64,000 bases of DNA from contig JXTB01000079.1 in assembly GCA_002914805.1 (NCBI GenBank), positions 104,800 to 168,799 on the forward strand. The letters are read 5' to 3'. The position numbers and the translations under genes are program-made. Positions 13,001-25,120 of the stretch are shown in pieces (positions within the stretch are counted from its first letter, which is position 1; every line of letters begins with the position of its first letter). This DNA comes from Parasponia andersonii. Lineage: Eukaryota; Streptophyta; Magnoliopsida; Rosales; Cannabaceae. The notes under the pieces were generated by a model. That model saw only the letters and a list, made by a program, of their open reading frames with translations. It was not told where the DNA came from and did no database searches.

Positions 13001-13495
13001 ACCCTTCGCCTTGCTTTTCTTGGCCGAACTTGCACTTGTTCCCGTATTGGTTTCAGAAGACACTTCCCTATCATTCTCTTCTTCTTCTTTAACTTCCTCC
13101 TCTTCTAGATCATGATCTCCTGATCTTGGTCTCCCATCAAAACTTGGCGAAGCTAGGTTATTCAAGAACAGAGAAATATTTGGATTATAATCATCAGTTG
13201 ATCCAGTACTAACCCCACTAAAACCAAACACATGATCTCCTGGGGTTAGCGGACCAAATTGGTTATGGTCGTGATCATCAACAAAGTAATTAGTACCATT
13301 AATAAGATCACAATGATCGAAATTAACAAAAGGGTTTTCAGTTTCCGCCCCACGAATAAGGTTCACAGACCGATCATCGTGGATAATATTGTTGGTGCCA
13401 TCGAAGAAATAGTGCAACTCCAAACCATTAAAGTTGTGTATAATGGGATTTGGAGCTGATGAATTTGGTATTATAGCTTCATCCATCTTATACAT
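10076..13495 (-). CDS. FIT: bHLH transcription factor FIT (FER-like iron deficiency-induced)
   Basis: I read four exons on the minus strand: 13495-12902, 12568-12347, 10514-10341 and 10180-10076 (stop TAA), all with GT-AG introns, giving about 366 residues. The basic region is TLISERKRRGRM (E and R of the DNA-contacting set kept, the usual His absent as in FIT). The helix-loop-helix ALRSLVPNITK/MDKASIVGDAVIYV is joined exactly across intron 1. Exon 3 (QVEERGFYMRLVCNKGEG) and the tail LKLWVIGALLNQGFEF match my memory of Arabidopsis FIT/bHLH29, as does the N-terminal LELHYFF...VNLIRG; Arabidopsis FIT is 318 residues. An acidic stretch (EEEEVKEEEEND) precedes the basic region. FIT is known to act in the root nucleus with Ib-group bHLHs to activate FRO2 and IRT1 under iron deficiency. 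A second in-frame ATG lies at 13486. The alternative is a close group IIIa bHLH paralogue. Confidence 0.88.
10609..12233 (+). mobile_element. Copia-like solo LTR in FIT intron 2
   Basis: The element starts TGTTAAGTCCAAGG and ends ACACATCTTTCA (TG...CA), with ATATA directly on both sides (10604-10608 and 12234-12238). A TATA box, CTATAAAAGC near 11665, is followed by a leader-like stretch. The end region (gagccccgtggaatagggga... ttgtgtttatctctttattt) has the look of the R/U5 part of Ty1/copia LTRs. No internal coding sequence was seen, so I call it a solo LTR of 1,625 bp lying antisense to FIT. ATATA is low-complexity, so the target duplication alone is weak; the combination with TG/CA and TATA is what supports the call. 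Confidence 0.65.
11050..11445 (+). repeat. Three tandem-like blocks inside the intronic LTR
   Basis: A block of about 95-100 bp (taattaattttataagctgtcagg ... gcagcagatttcac ... tttatagaaagctttcttatttgattt) occurs three times, near 11053-11150, 11152-11250 and 11300-11395. The second and third are also followed by the same 50-60 bp tail (tctctaattaat...ttttgcaag). They lie in the U3 part of the LTR, upstream of its TATA box, where repeated blocks often act as enhancers. Confidence 0.75.
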
Positions 13496-13557
13496 TGTAG
13501 TATGACTGTAGTACTGATAACGAAGTAGTAATAACTAGCTTAATTATAGTTAAAGTA

Positions 13558-13568
13558 GCTATATATAC
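13558..13568 (-). promoter_or_regulatory. Putative TATA box of FIT
   Basis: On the minus strand the sequence reads TATATATAGC about 65-70 bases before the proposed ATG at 13495. This would place transcription start some 30-40 bases before the ATG and give a short leader. AT richness makes chance matches common. Confidence 0.4.
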
Positions 13569-14357
13569 TGATTAAAGTGCCAATTACTATATAACAATTA
13601 TAAGGTATTCTATGAGTTTAGGCACTTATTATATAGGTTTTACAATTTGATGATCAGGGTCAGGTGAAATTTTTGGGTAATGGCGAGGGGAAGGTTGTAT
13701 CTGAATATATGTGACAAATAGATGTGAATATATGATACAAAACAAGATTTGTTTGCTTTGACTTGTGCAATGCATCAAAACAATTCCAGTTAATTGGTTG
13801 ACACTTAAGTTTTAAATTGTGACATGAAAACTACTCAAGTCCTGTGGACACGGTTTCTGACGAACTCTAGCCTATTCTATTATTATTATTTTATTATTAT
13901 TATTAATGTGTTGTAATTTTTATTAGTGTTTTGGGGTGGGGAGAGAGAGGTGCTGGAATCGATGACCCATTCTTTTAAATATTATTGAAATTTTATATTT
14001 GGGAGAGAGAGATATAGAGATAATTAAAGAACAACATATACTCAAAATGTATATAATAATTGTGTATAGATACTATTGGCCGAGTATGTTCTAGGTAGAC
14101 TACTCAAAATAGTTAGAAATAATATAATCTTTCAAAGCCAACAATTGAGTGTTCTATTAATGTTAAAAAGAGGGAAATGTTATAGGCAGAATGATGATAT
14201 ATATAATATTAACTGTAACGAAATGAGATTAATTAACGTATAATAACCGCCTCTTTTCTTGATTAAGGATTATTTTACTTGTCCTAACATTGTAGAGGGC
14301 AACGAATTACTAATCAAGGTAGTACATGATTGTATATCTCTACGTATCATTGATTAT
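13569..14357. other. FIT upstream region, otherwise featureless
   Basis: AT-rich DNA that should contain the FIT promoter. I see short ATT/ATTATT runs (about 13880-13905) and a gagagagag stretch near 13940 and 14005, but no motif I can tie to iron regulation. Confidence 0.45.
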
Positions 14358-14399
14358 TTAATTTTGCAATGGTAAGTTCTCTGAAATGCAAAGCTTATG

Positions 14400-15030
14400 A
14401 TCGATTCTATTATAAATAATTTCAATGGGTACAAGTGAAGTACCTATCACTAGTACTGGCAATTTTCTACACGACAAGATGATACAACTCGAAAACGACA
14501 CGAAATAAACAGGTTTAGATGACCTATTTAATTTTCGCGTCAATTTCAGATTGACATGTATAATATCTATAATAAACGAGTGGATTTTAGATTAACTCGC
14601 TTAACTTAAAAATGATCTATGTAACTCGTTTAATTAAACACGTTGTTTTCATGTAATGTCAACACGACAAATTTATTAATATTTTAAAATATTAAACGTG
14701 ATTTTGATTAATTCTAAACATATTTATAGGAGTAAAATTAAATTAAGTAGTGTATAATCATGTTAAATTAGAATAATAATGTCAATTTTGAATAAACGTG
14801 TCAAACATGTCATAATATGACACATAACACGTTTATTAAATGGGTTATACGTATCGTTTCATGTTACACGTATATTGATTCTATCGTATTCAGATTTAAA
14901 TTTTTGACACATTTATTAATCTTGTTGTATTCGAATTAGGTTATTCGAATTAGGTTATCGTGTCGTATCGTAATCATATCGATCGTATCGTAATCATATC
15001 GATATGAACATGACACGATAACACATATTA
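14400..15030 (+). repeat. Unclassified dispersed repeat, copy 1
   Basis: The stretch is built of phrases such as aactcgcttaacttaaaaatg, ctcgtttaattaaacacg, cacgtttattaaatgggtta and acatgacacgataaca, a pattern I recognise as a common dispersed plant repeat without being able to class it. A second diverged copy in the opposite orientation lies at about 16080-16620. The end of this copy holds small local duplications (attcgaattaggttat twice; cgtatcgtaatcatatcgat twice, 14930-15005). Confidence 0.5.
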
Positions 15031-16079
15031 CACGAGTCCTATACATCACAAAGTTTGGAAGGGCTTTAGCATTTAAAAACTTTAATATTTAATTTTACTT
15101 GTATCCGGTTTCTGTCCTTTTCACCAAATGAGAATGAAGTGCTTTCTTTTAGCTTTAAAAAAATTGGAAGAAAGAGAATACAAATAAAGAAGTGCTCTGA
15201 TTTTTTTTGCTCTGGAAAGAAGTGCTCTGACTGAAATGAGGTGTAGCAGTTTGGGGGCTATACAACTTCTTGTCTAGTGTCAATGTATTTCGATTTTATA
15301 TTGATAAACCTACAATAATAAAAAAATAAATGATATATTAGTAACTTTAAACAATATTAAAGATTAATAAGTTAACATTAATCAATTAAATTTAGTGGGT
15401 TTGTGTGGGTGGGTGAGTCCGTGAGTGTGTGGTTCTGTGGTCCGGAGGTTAAGTTCCCCGGCATATAGCTTTAAATAAATAAAGAAATAAACAACTTGGC
15501 AGGAAAAGCTTTAGCATGCAATGTATCTTCCGCATTTGATTGTTATAGATCGAATGATTTGAACTTTATTGAACCATCCCAATTCACAAATCAAACAATG
15601 TCATTTTAGGTGTCATCCGGAAATTTTTATAAAAATTGTAACGTTTTACAGAATATTTCAAAAAATAATCTCGTATATTGGGAAATAACGGAGTATTTGT
15701 GAGATTATATGTGTCATAAAATACCGTGGATGATGTAAAAAATTATAACAATAATCATCTCATTAAATCGGTTCTTCGATATCATATAATTTTAGCGGGA
15801 TATGAAACTTACAAAAGCAATCTTAATGAGCAATAATTAATCCATTTCCATGCAATATTAAACAACATCATCTCAACGTAAAAAGATAACTTTAAGTTTT
15901 TATAAAATAAAAAAAAATGACTTTAAGCTTTTATTAAAACATAAAAAAAAAAAACTAGAAAAAAAAAAGAAGAAGATAAAAAGCCAATTAATCGTGACCT
16001 GATGTGGCCAAGAAGAAGATAAATTGCTTTTGCACTAGTAACTGATGGATATAGAAATTCATATCATCATATTCAATCA

Positions 16080-16620
16080 GTATGACTGTGGCACGATATA
16101 ATAAAATCTTAACTCAGACACAATATAATTAATAAAGATAAAGATGTCGAAAATATAAACATAAACATAACTAGCTTAATAAATGTGTAACACAACATAA
16201 TACTTATAGCCTAATTAATAAACGTGTCTTGAGAGTCTTTATTACCAAGTTGGCCCAATTATTATGCACTAAATATTAGGTCAAATAAATAAGATGTTTA
16301 AAAGAAACTAAAATAACTTAGAAAAAATTAACAATATGTTTTATATATATAATGTCATGTTGACACGAAATTAGTACGTTTAATTAAACATGATAAGTTG
16401 AATATTTTTAAGTTAAGCATATTAACTCGAAACTCATTAGATTATTGTTTATTTTATATATATATATATATATATATATCAATCTAAGTTTAACATAAAA
16501 AATAAATAGTTCAAGCAAACTCATTATTTCATATCATTTTTGAGTTATAATGGAGCTATGTTGAAAATTCGTGCCATAATAAACATGCGTGTAAAATTCT
16601 TTATCGCCTCACTAAAATTA
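16080..16620 (-). repeat. Unclassified dispersed repeat, copy 2 (inverted, more diverged)
   Basis: Read on the minus strand, it follows the same order as the 14400-15030 copy: atgcttaacttaaaaat, atgtttaattaaacgta, cgtgtcaacatgaca, acacgtttattaatt, tgtgttacacatttattaa. A TA microsatellite (about 16457-16480) interrupts it. Class unknown. Confidence 0.45.
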
Positions 16621-18702
16621 TTCAGTCACTATCGTCGTCTCACTTTCTATAGCATGATATAATAATTTGATGGATAGAGTCACAAATTTACCCCCTCAAT
16701 GTCTAGATACTTAAACTTTATATATAAAGGAGACTCAGAATTATATTTGCCTCCTTAATATTTTAAATTTACAGATATATCCCTAAAATTTCAAATTTAT
16801 GCCAATTGACCCACTAAACCCTTAAATTCTAAGACATAATTGGGGCACAAAATCTAAATTTTTATAAAGGTCTTTTTGTAGATATGCCTTTCTTAGGAAA
16901 AATAGTTTGGTAGCAAGTGTTTTAGAAAAAAAACCGTTAAAACAAAAAGACATAGAAAGGCTTTCTTTAAAAAAAAAAAAAAAAAAAAAAGCAACCATCA
17001 AAAAGTGTAACTAAGCAGGATATTATTGAGATGACATTGTTCAACTCGAAGGCAGTTTTATAAACTTAAGGAACTCATTTCAACAAATAATAAACCTTAA
17101 CAACAAAAATCATACGTTTAAATTAAAAACAAAGCATTTTATCTATGGTACTAACAATGAGATTATTACACTGCGATCTCATAGTAGGGAAGCTTGTCAG
17201 GGCGACTGTAATATCCGTAAGAATTTGTTTGAAGAAAATATTTTGTACATTTTATACTTTAATTTTATTCTAGAAATTTGCCTTATGCCTCGAATTAAGA
17301 TTCTGTCTCCGCCTCTGGATGGAGTTATTTGCCACGTAGCAAGCATCGTTGTTCCACTCTGGGAAAAATATATTCCTTCTATTGCTGCCAATTAGTGAAA
17401 GGTCCAGCACATCATCGTGCTGTAGATAGAATATTGGCTGGGTATAATGTTATGGCCACAATATGGCAATTTTTTATTTCATCCTTTCTTCTTTTTTTAC
17501 CCCCTAATTATTGGATTTTTCTAATTTTTAGTTATATTTTTTTAATGTCGAATGATGTTGTTTTGACTTGTAAAAGGGATTACTAGCTACTCATTATTAA
17601 GTGCATTTTTTGTTTTTTCACACCTTTTAATTTCCTCAAATCATATGACATTGAGGGGATAATTTGATAAAGGAGGTTTAAGTCTAGGTATTTTACTTTT
17701 GGGGAAAATCCAGGGTGTTTTTATTACAAAATATATTACTAAAAGGATTCAATTGGTCCAAGATTCTTATTCCAAAAAAAAAAAAATTAGTCTAGTATTT
17801 TTGGAGTATATGAGAAGGGAGGGACTCTAATTTACTTAGACCAGTATATGTACAAATTTCATAATATAAAATAAATAAATATATATATATATACACATAT
17901 ATATTACTAAAAGGATTCATTTGATATTTCCATACGTACAAGAATTTTCATCAATATTAGTTAAAACACATGATCTTCTGTGAAAATTTTCTTATGTGTC
18001 ATTAGAATTATTAATTTTCTCATTAAATAGAGTTTTGTATTGTCGTGATTTATTTTATGTAGTTGTGTTGTAGTAGTGATATGAGTAGAAGCATATATAT
18101 GACAAAAGAACGTATGACACATTAAATTGACAAAACTATGGTAGTGTTTGTTAAATTATAAATAATTGTACTGCAATCTTCAATTATCAAAATAGACATA
18201 CTATATTTTCACAAAAAGATATGAGACCTTTCCACATTTTTCAGTCATATTCGTAAACTATATTAATAAAAGGATAATACAAAAACCAATCATATATGTT
18301 GCAAGCGTAAAGTAACTTAAAATTTATAAATGGAAATATATGTATATATATATATATATATAAAGCAATGGGTAAATTTATGATACAATTTAACGTTAAA
18401 GATATTTTGGAAATTTTGTATATGATACCGGAATCAGCTTTTAAGAAATAACTCTTACATTGTTTTCTAAATTCTACTTTAAAATATAATTAGAGAGTAG
18501 CTTTTAAAATTTACGGGCTAAAAGTATATTTCCACTTATTTTCCAACCCCGTTTAGAATCCAAATGCAACCCCTTAGAAACAATCCCAAGTGGGCAATAA
18601 ATTAAGTATAAAAAATTATAATTAAATTTTTAAAAGGTCCCAAAGTCAAAAATTCAAGCGGACCTCTCTCTCTCTGCTGACCTTTTTTTTTTTTTTTTTT
18701 TT

Positions 18703-18708
18703 NNNNNN
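18703..18708. other. Assembly gap (six Ns) in a pyrimidine tract
   Basis: Six Ns interrupt a poly-T tract. Further single or double Ns are at 10035 (TA run), 34049 (poly-A), 49458 (join of a tandem duplication) and 62485-62486. Confidence 0.95.
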
Positions 18709-20277
18709 TTTTTCTTTTTCTTTTTCTTCCTCTCTCAGCAGGTAACTCCTCTATTATAGGCAGATCTTTTACGAGTTTTTCTCATTTTTTTTACTTTTAT
18801 TTTCAAATAATTATTTTTTTATGAACATCGTTGTTTACCTAAATTTATATATGGTGCTTTTAATATACCTAGATTTAGATTTGCGATGGTTTAATTAATT
18901 TTAGTATTTCTTTTATTAGTATGATTATTTTTTAGATTTATATCATTTTTTATTTAAATTTTGGGACATTGTTACTATTGCAAATCAGAGTTGATAGAAT
19001 TAATTTCAGTGAATCAATCAAAAATATCAATTCGAATAATGAAGAATCAAATCGAGCTATTGAAGTGCTATATTACATCATTCATGGAGTTTTTCTCCAA
19101 GATCCACGACAGAGGACTCCTTTCACTTCAAGATTTTTTGAAAGTTTTTTTGTCTTCACATTTATGAATCAATTTTTTAATTCTCATTATTAGAGATTCT
19201 ATATAACTCGATTTATTATTATAATCTTTATGGAGTTTTAATGAAATTGTTTCTTTTAAAAAAAAATAAAATACTATAGTTAAGTACCTTCAAAAAAATT
19301 ATAGTTATATTTACACTTCGAAACCAAAAGTAAAAACGTTTACATTTAAGTCATTACATAACATCACATACATAATCGTGCTTATAATTCTATCAATACA
19401 TAGAATAAAAAAAACATTAGAATAATTTTTTTTTGAGGGAACATTAATACAATAACTTATCAATTTAATATAATCCAAAAATGTTTTTAATAAGTTTACA
19501 CAAAGGAATACTCATTTGTGTAGATATTTAATGTCATTATTTATCAATTTAACATAATACAAATTTTTTTTTAATTGTTTGCAAGTGGACACACTTGGAA
19601 GTTGGCTTTCACAATCGGTGTGGTGGGCACTTACATAAAATGCAAAGTCTGGTCACTCAGTTGAAGAATAATACACTAAGTAACAACATTAATAATACGA
19701 GACAAGTGATTCAAGGGCTATGATCGGTATATAAAATAAGTTCCTTTTTTACGTATAATTTTTTTTTTGTCCTTACTATGGATGTGTTGATCATTAATAA
19801 TAAAAGACACATATATATTTTAAATGTCCCAATTAGTTGATTTTCTTCGCTTCGAATATATCCTAATTAGTTTGTACATATATTCTGAATCAATGAGCAT
19901 ATTTGAGGTTTATGATTTCTTACCTGGTTCGACCAAAAAGCACAATCACGATTCCTTACCTTTAGGTCGACTAGGATTAATGTGAAAAAATATATATATT
20001 TTTTCTTTGCAATGTTTGTTGGGTCTGGTTGTTCTTTTCTATCTTACATATTGGTTCGATTGGTTCTTCTCTGCCATAGAATTCTCTCAACTCCACTGAT
20101 TTGAAGTTTCTTTGATTAATTGAATTGGGGAAACCTTGAGAAAGGTGTTGCTGTGCAGAGATGGCTTGGATGTGTTGTCGCCAACACGAAGGAGAGAAGA
20201 AAGATCAGTTTTCCCTTTTTTCTCAATATCGTTTAACGGTGAAAATGGACAAACGCTTCCACTGGTTGGAGAGAAAA

Positions 20278-20328
<51 letters not shown>

Positions 20329-20376
20329 CGATTGGGGAGACAAAAGCTGAAAAAATTGAATGGGGATTTAAGTAAT

Positions 20377-20465
20377 ACATGGGGAAAAAAATGGGGACTC
20401 AATGTACCCTTCGAACTTGATAGTGTCATCCTTGAGATCAGGGTGTGTAAAGTGGTTCAAGCCTT
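20377..20465 (-). pseudogene. Short gene-like fragment, identity unknown
   Basis: Read on the minus strand, about 28 codons are open and have balanced composition, including GLNHFTHPDLKDDTIKF, in a region otherwise full of stops. A plus-strand stretch at 20130-20230 is also GC-richer than its surroundings. It may be a relic exon or a fragment captured by a transposon. I do not recognise the protein. Confidence 0.25.
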
Positions 20466-22380
20466 CAAGGCATATTAAGTTATTAACAACAAAACTAAAT
20501 ATACTATTTCTTTCAACGGACATAACTAAAAATACTCACAATTAAGGACCCATCAATCTGTAGTTTCTTTTATTCCAAAGCAAGAAATAATAGATTTTTG
20601 TTCAATATGGTTTATTTATTGAGAGGAAAAACGCTACATATTATTGTTCAATATGATTTTTATATTAGTGCGTGTGCCACACACAATATGCTGTGTGTCA
20701 TACAAACGACTAAGCGACATCCAACGTGTGCCCTAGGCCATTTGAAATTCATGATTCATTGTACAAGGTCAATATTAATGCATAATCTCCTTTTCCCACG
20801 GATTTAGGCGTGTCTTAGCATGCTTAATCAATAAAACTAAGAGTAAGTCCCCTTCAAAAGAAAAAATAATAGTGGCAACTTATTTTTAAACTCAATCATT
20901 TGAGTTGCACATGCATGCATCTGCTTACTTCACTCGTTTAGACTCTTCTTGAAATCGACTTGTGTCAATGAATTTCTTTTTTTTTTAAAAAAAAAAAAAA
21001 TAGAACTTAATTAATAAGCTCTAGTACTTGTGTCAATGAAATTAAATTCATATAATTTGTTGATCCATGTGCATGTTATTTGGAGTAATTTAGAGACACT
21101 ACTTGAAAGTTGGGATTTTTACCAATGTGTCCAAGCATCAGCAAATATAAAAACCCAAAAATTTCAAGTACAAATTGATAATGTTGCCGTATTTCCAAAT
21201 TAAATATTAGTGTGTTTGACTGAATTTGAATTTGGATTTGATTGAAAATAATTTTTGAAACTATGGACTATTTTGTAATTTCGGAGCACTTAAATGAGGC
21301 AAGACTTAAGTCAGGGTTGGTGCTCATATATATATATTGACTATACGTAGTGTTATACACAAAAAATGAAATCAGACTGCTCCAATTTCATCTCATTATG
21401 TGTCATGAGCCAGATTTTGACCCGACTCTGAATTAGATAAGTTATATGCTTAATTTAGCTAATTTAGATACTAGAAGTTCAGTGGTAAGATCTATTCCTT
21501 GGTTTGAAGCTTCATTGGAAAAATGATGTTTCAATGTAAGAAATCAAAAGTTCAAAAATGACCTCCAACCCCCTGAACGCACTTTTTAGAGTTGTATCAC
21601 TACTTTGTCAGGGTAAAGAATTTAATTACCTATTTTCTATACTTTTTTGCATAAAGATTTGATTTTGTGGCAAATTATGAAAAAAGTGGATTTTATGGTC
21701 TCGAAGGATTACATAAATTTCCCAGTGGATCTGAGTTGAGTGTAAATTATTATGGTACACTTGTAGATATTTTTCATGTAAGTCTAGATGTTGAGATTAT
21801 TTTTATGAATATTCGAATATGTGACATATTATGAATAATGGGTTTATTATGGATTTTGGGTGAATATATAAATTGCCTATTGAAATTGAGATGGTCGTAG
21901 AATATACCATGTGATTTGTAAGTACTTTCTTTGTAAGTTTTAATTTTAGAATTTGTTCAAAGTACAACGGTTAGACTACTATTTTTCCAAGAGCGAAAAT
22001 GAAAAGTATAGTATCGTAATTCAAGTATAGTAATTGTGGTAAGTGCTTTAGGATCACACCAAAGGTATTTGGGTGTTATGAGACATATAATTGGTGGTTA
22101 GATCCCAACATTGATATAGAGTTTATAAATCTACATAAGAATTTCTACTTGGTAGGGTGTGCACTCTAGATTATTAGCCTTAAGACAATAGACCTAAGTA
22201 GAGGTCCAGGATACATGGCCATATATACATTTGAGCTCGAGATAGAGCTCAACATTTGAGTTGAACTCAGGGTGTTGATCCACACGATACATATTACTCT
22301 AAGATGAGACGAGGAAGTGTGAGTTCAAGGCATTTGAGTTGGTCCATATGATGAATAGATTTTTTTTCCTAATTGCTCTC

Positions 22381-22620
22381 ACCCAATAGATGTAGGCATT
22401 TGGTACCCCTTTGGTCCAATAGGCAAGAAACATGGGTGTCTCTCTAGTAATTCGGGACTAGTAATCAGGTAGAGGTTATTATCTCTCCTTTTATTACTCA
22501 TACTCGATAAGTGTAGGCATATGGTGCCCCTTCTGGTTCAGTGGGCAAGACATTAGAATGATGTCCCTCTGGCATTCTGGGAGTGGTAATCAAAAAGAGA
22601 GTTATTCTGGCTACGTGATG
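22381..22620 (+). repeat. Tandem pair of about 120-bp units within LTR copy C
   Basis: Bases 22381-22500 and 22501-22620 share the order gtgtaggcat-tggtgcccc-ttcagtgggcaaga-tgtccctct-attctggg-gtaatca. The family LTR at 773-2933 has this block once (about 2120-2230), so the duplication is specific to copy C. Confidence 0.7.
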
Positions 22621-22648
22621 AGATTATATGAGCTCGTAGGTATTGTAT

Positions 22649-24370
22649 ATTAGCTATTTTTAGCCCAAGATTAACAACTCAAGAGGGGGAGTGAATTGGG
22701 TTTTAAAACGTTTTAAGAAAATTTTCAACTATTCAAAACTATAAACAACTATTTTAAAACTTTTTAGCTAAATCAACAATAATGCCAAACATATAGCAAT
22801 AATAGCAAGTATATTAAGCACACTAAATATCAAACACTCAATTAAATAACTTGTAATTAAGTAAAAAGTGTAGGGATAGAGAAAGTATAAACTCGATTTT
22901 TATGAGATTCGACAAACACGACAGTTTGCCTACATCCCTGGCCCTCGGCAACTTACTTTGAGCTTTCCATTATCGGATCAAAATTAGGGGCTTGATCGAC
23001 CCTTTTTACAAACGGAGTAAATTCTTCTTAGGCACACCCTAGCCTTTACAATAGTCTTGACTCCAACTCTATCACGCCTAACCTCGGATTATTTTGACTC
23101 CGGTGATAACCTTACCTATACGGATTGTTTAAACAATAGTGCCAATCTCACCAACTAACAGGTTGTTTATGACTCTGGTGGCAACCTCACCCAAATTAGG
23201 TTGTTTATAAATCCGGTGGCAACCTCACCTATACCGGGTTGTTTATGACTCCGGTGCCAACCTCACCTCTCAATAATGTATGAAAATACAAGTGAACACT
23301 TACTTAAAGAGTCATCTCTCAAAGAAATAATACAAGATAAGCTTAGGTGATTTGAAAACAATGCACAAATGATGCTCTAAAATTGGCTCAATATCATTTG
23401 AAAGTGTAATTGATATAAAAATAGGCTAAGATACTTTGAGAGTAGATGAATATCAATTTAAGTTCATGCTCCACTCTTAAATATCATCAAATAAGGCTCT
23501 ATATATAGATATCCAAGAAAACTAGCCATTATTAGCTTTCTGCCAAATGTTTAGTCGACCAAAATTAAAGATGGTCGACCAAAAATATAGCCGTTAGAGT
23601 TTGATACATCCTTTCAGCTTCAAAGGTCATTTTTGGCCACAAGTCTAAAAAGCGGTCGACCAAAATCATATTTTGGTCATATTTCACATTCTGACAGGAT
23701 TTTGGTATTTTTCAGATTTTAATAGCTTTAGACATTTTTCAAAAACTGATTTCTAAACTTATTTTAAACACTTTAAAAATATTAGAAATCAATTTAAAAA
23801 GAATATTTTGGCTATTGCAAACTTATTTTAGTTTTACAAAAATATTTAATATTAATTTAGAAAATGTTCATCCTAAAACACATTCTTGTTTGCAAATAGA
23901 AAATCTTCTTTTAGCCTATTTCAAATAATCATAATTTCAAATATATTTGCAACTTATTTAACCTTAAGAAATCATATTTTAAAGAATATTTTTCTATTCA
24001 AAGAGATCATTATTTTCTATTTTCAAACTTCTATAATAAAATAACCATTTTAAGCTTAAAATAATTTAAAAACTCTTTTGAAAAGTATGAGCCAATGCAA
24101 AGAGAATTTATATGCAATGAACTAAATCAAATACAAGACTAAAGTATGAATATACCTTATCTAGACACAATCTTGTATCTTGATTATTCATCTTCAAACT
24201 TGATTCTAATAAGTCCATATGCATCCATCTTCAAGCTTAATTCCTTGATTAACTTGAGTTAGCACTTTAAAACTATTTCACTACACACTCAAGTTAAATC
24301 ATTAGCACTAAATTAAATGTTTGTTATTTTCAAAATAAAAGTGAGTAAGATTGAAACTTTAATTTCCCAA
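22649..24370 (-). mobile_element. Nested LTR, SIRE/copia-like, inserted in solo LTR copy C
   Basis: On the minus strand this ends with the pattern aattcactccccctcttgag...cttgggcta that closes many SIRE-type copia LTRs. It is preceded by a U5-like run (ctcggcaac, gtcgaatctcataaaaatcg) and the repeated phrase ggtcgaccaaaa. The octamer TATTGTAT occurs on both sides (22641-22648 and 24371-24378) and marks the join points, though exact ends are uncertain. The same LTR type recurs at about 26530-27594 in the opposite orientation. It has no coding region. Confidence 0.6.
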
Positions 24371-25120
24371 TATTGTATTAGTAAAGGCTGCATACAAGTT
24401 TTTATACTTACATTCCACTACTGGATTGATTTATTCATATGGATATAACTGTTTCTTAACATAACCAACCATGTAGGAATTTAATAAAAAAAATCGTTTC
24501 CAAAATGATAAATTGGGTTTCTTACTAGGCTTTTAAGCTTACCCCTTTTCTTTTCATTCTCTTTCAGATATTATTTGTTTGGGATAAGATTCCTATGGAA
24601 GGGTATGTTGTTAATTCATACCTGTGGTCCTCCTTGTGTCTTGGGTAGCACCTCATTCTTTATTGCTCTAAGGTAAACTGTTTAGCGATTTCATGTATTA
24701 TGTTAAGAGGATATATGAGGATATTCTTACCACTAATTGAGGACTTGGTGCTTAAAAAAGAACATCATGGTTTATAAGGAACGTACTTTCAGCACTTGGG
24801 ACTTTTGGTCGTTATCTTGAAAAACTAGCTCTAAATAAATGAGCAATATCAATCTATGAATTTCATATACATGAGGATAAGAGTTTTACTACCCAGACGT
24901 TAACCGAGTTAATTAGATTTTTCTTTTCTAAACTTTAAAACTTGTTTTCAAGGATAAACAGTAGACCTACTTTGATATAAAACTAATAGCGTCTTGAGGA
25001 TTAAAATAAAAAATTCAAGTATTTATTTTCTTATGAAACTTATAAAATCCTAATTTATTTATATTCGTCTTCAAAATTACTAAAAATTCATAGTTTTAGA
25101 TTTTTAGTCATGACAGCAAA

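Larger units (their letters stand above)
16621..21140. other. AT-rich intergenic stretch without a convincing gene
   Basis: Open frames here are short and unlike any family I know. Visible features are a poly-A run (about 16969-16990), TA microsatellites (17880-17893, 18340-18362 and a run of about 50 bp at 20279-20328), a pyrimidine tract broken by six Ns (18703-18708), and poly-T/poly-A at 20980-21000. A short open piece on the minus strand at about 20377-20465 is listed separately. Confidence 0.5.
21146..25115 (+). mobile_element. Solo LTR of the chromovirus family (copy C) with a nested insertion
   Basis: The left end, TATAAAAACCCAAAAATTTC, aligns with the start of the other family LTRs (first TGT now TAT). 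The right end is TTTTAGTCATGACA. It is flanked by a perfect 5-bp duplication, GCAAA, at 21141-21145 and 25116-25120. The interior shows the family landmarks (cagactgctccaatttcatctc, gatactagaagttcagtgg, and near 24540 the run ttaccccttttcttttcatt). The LTR is split by another LTR-like element at about 22649-24370; without it the length would be about 2.25 kb, like its relatives. Confidence 0.85.

Noticed and set aside
17197-17391. Minus-strand open frame of 64 codons
   Set aside because: The N-terminal half has near-normal composition, but I could not match it to any family and the surrounding DNA gives no exon structure.
20087-20429. Several overlapping open frames around 20.1-20.4 kb
   Set aside because: They consist mainly of IYIYIY runs from a TA microsatellite, so they are not coding.
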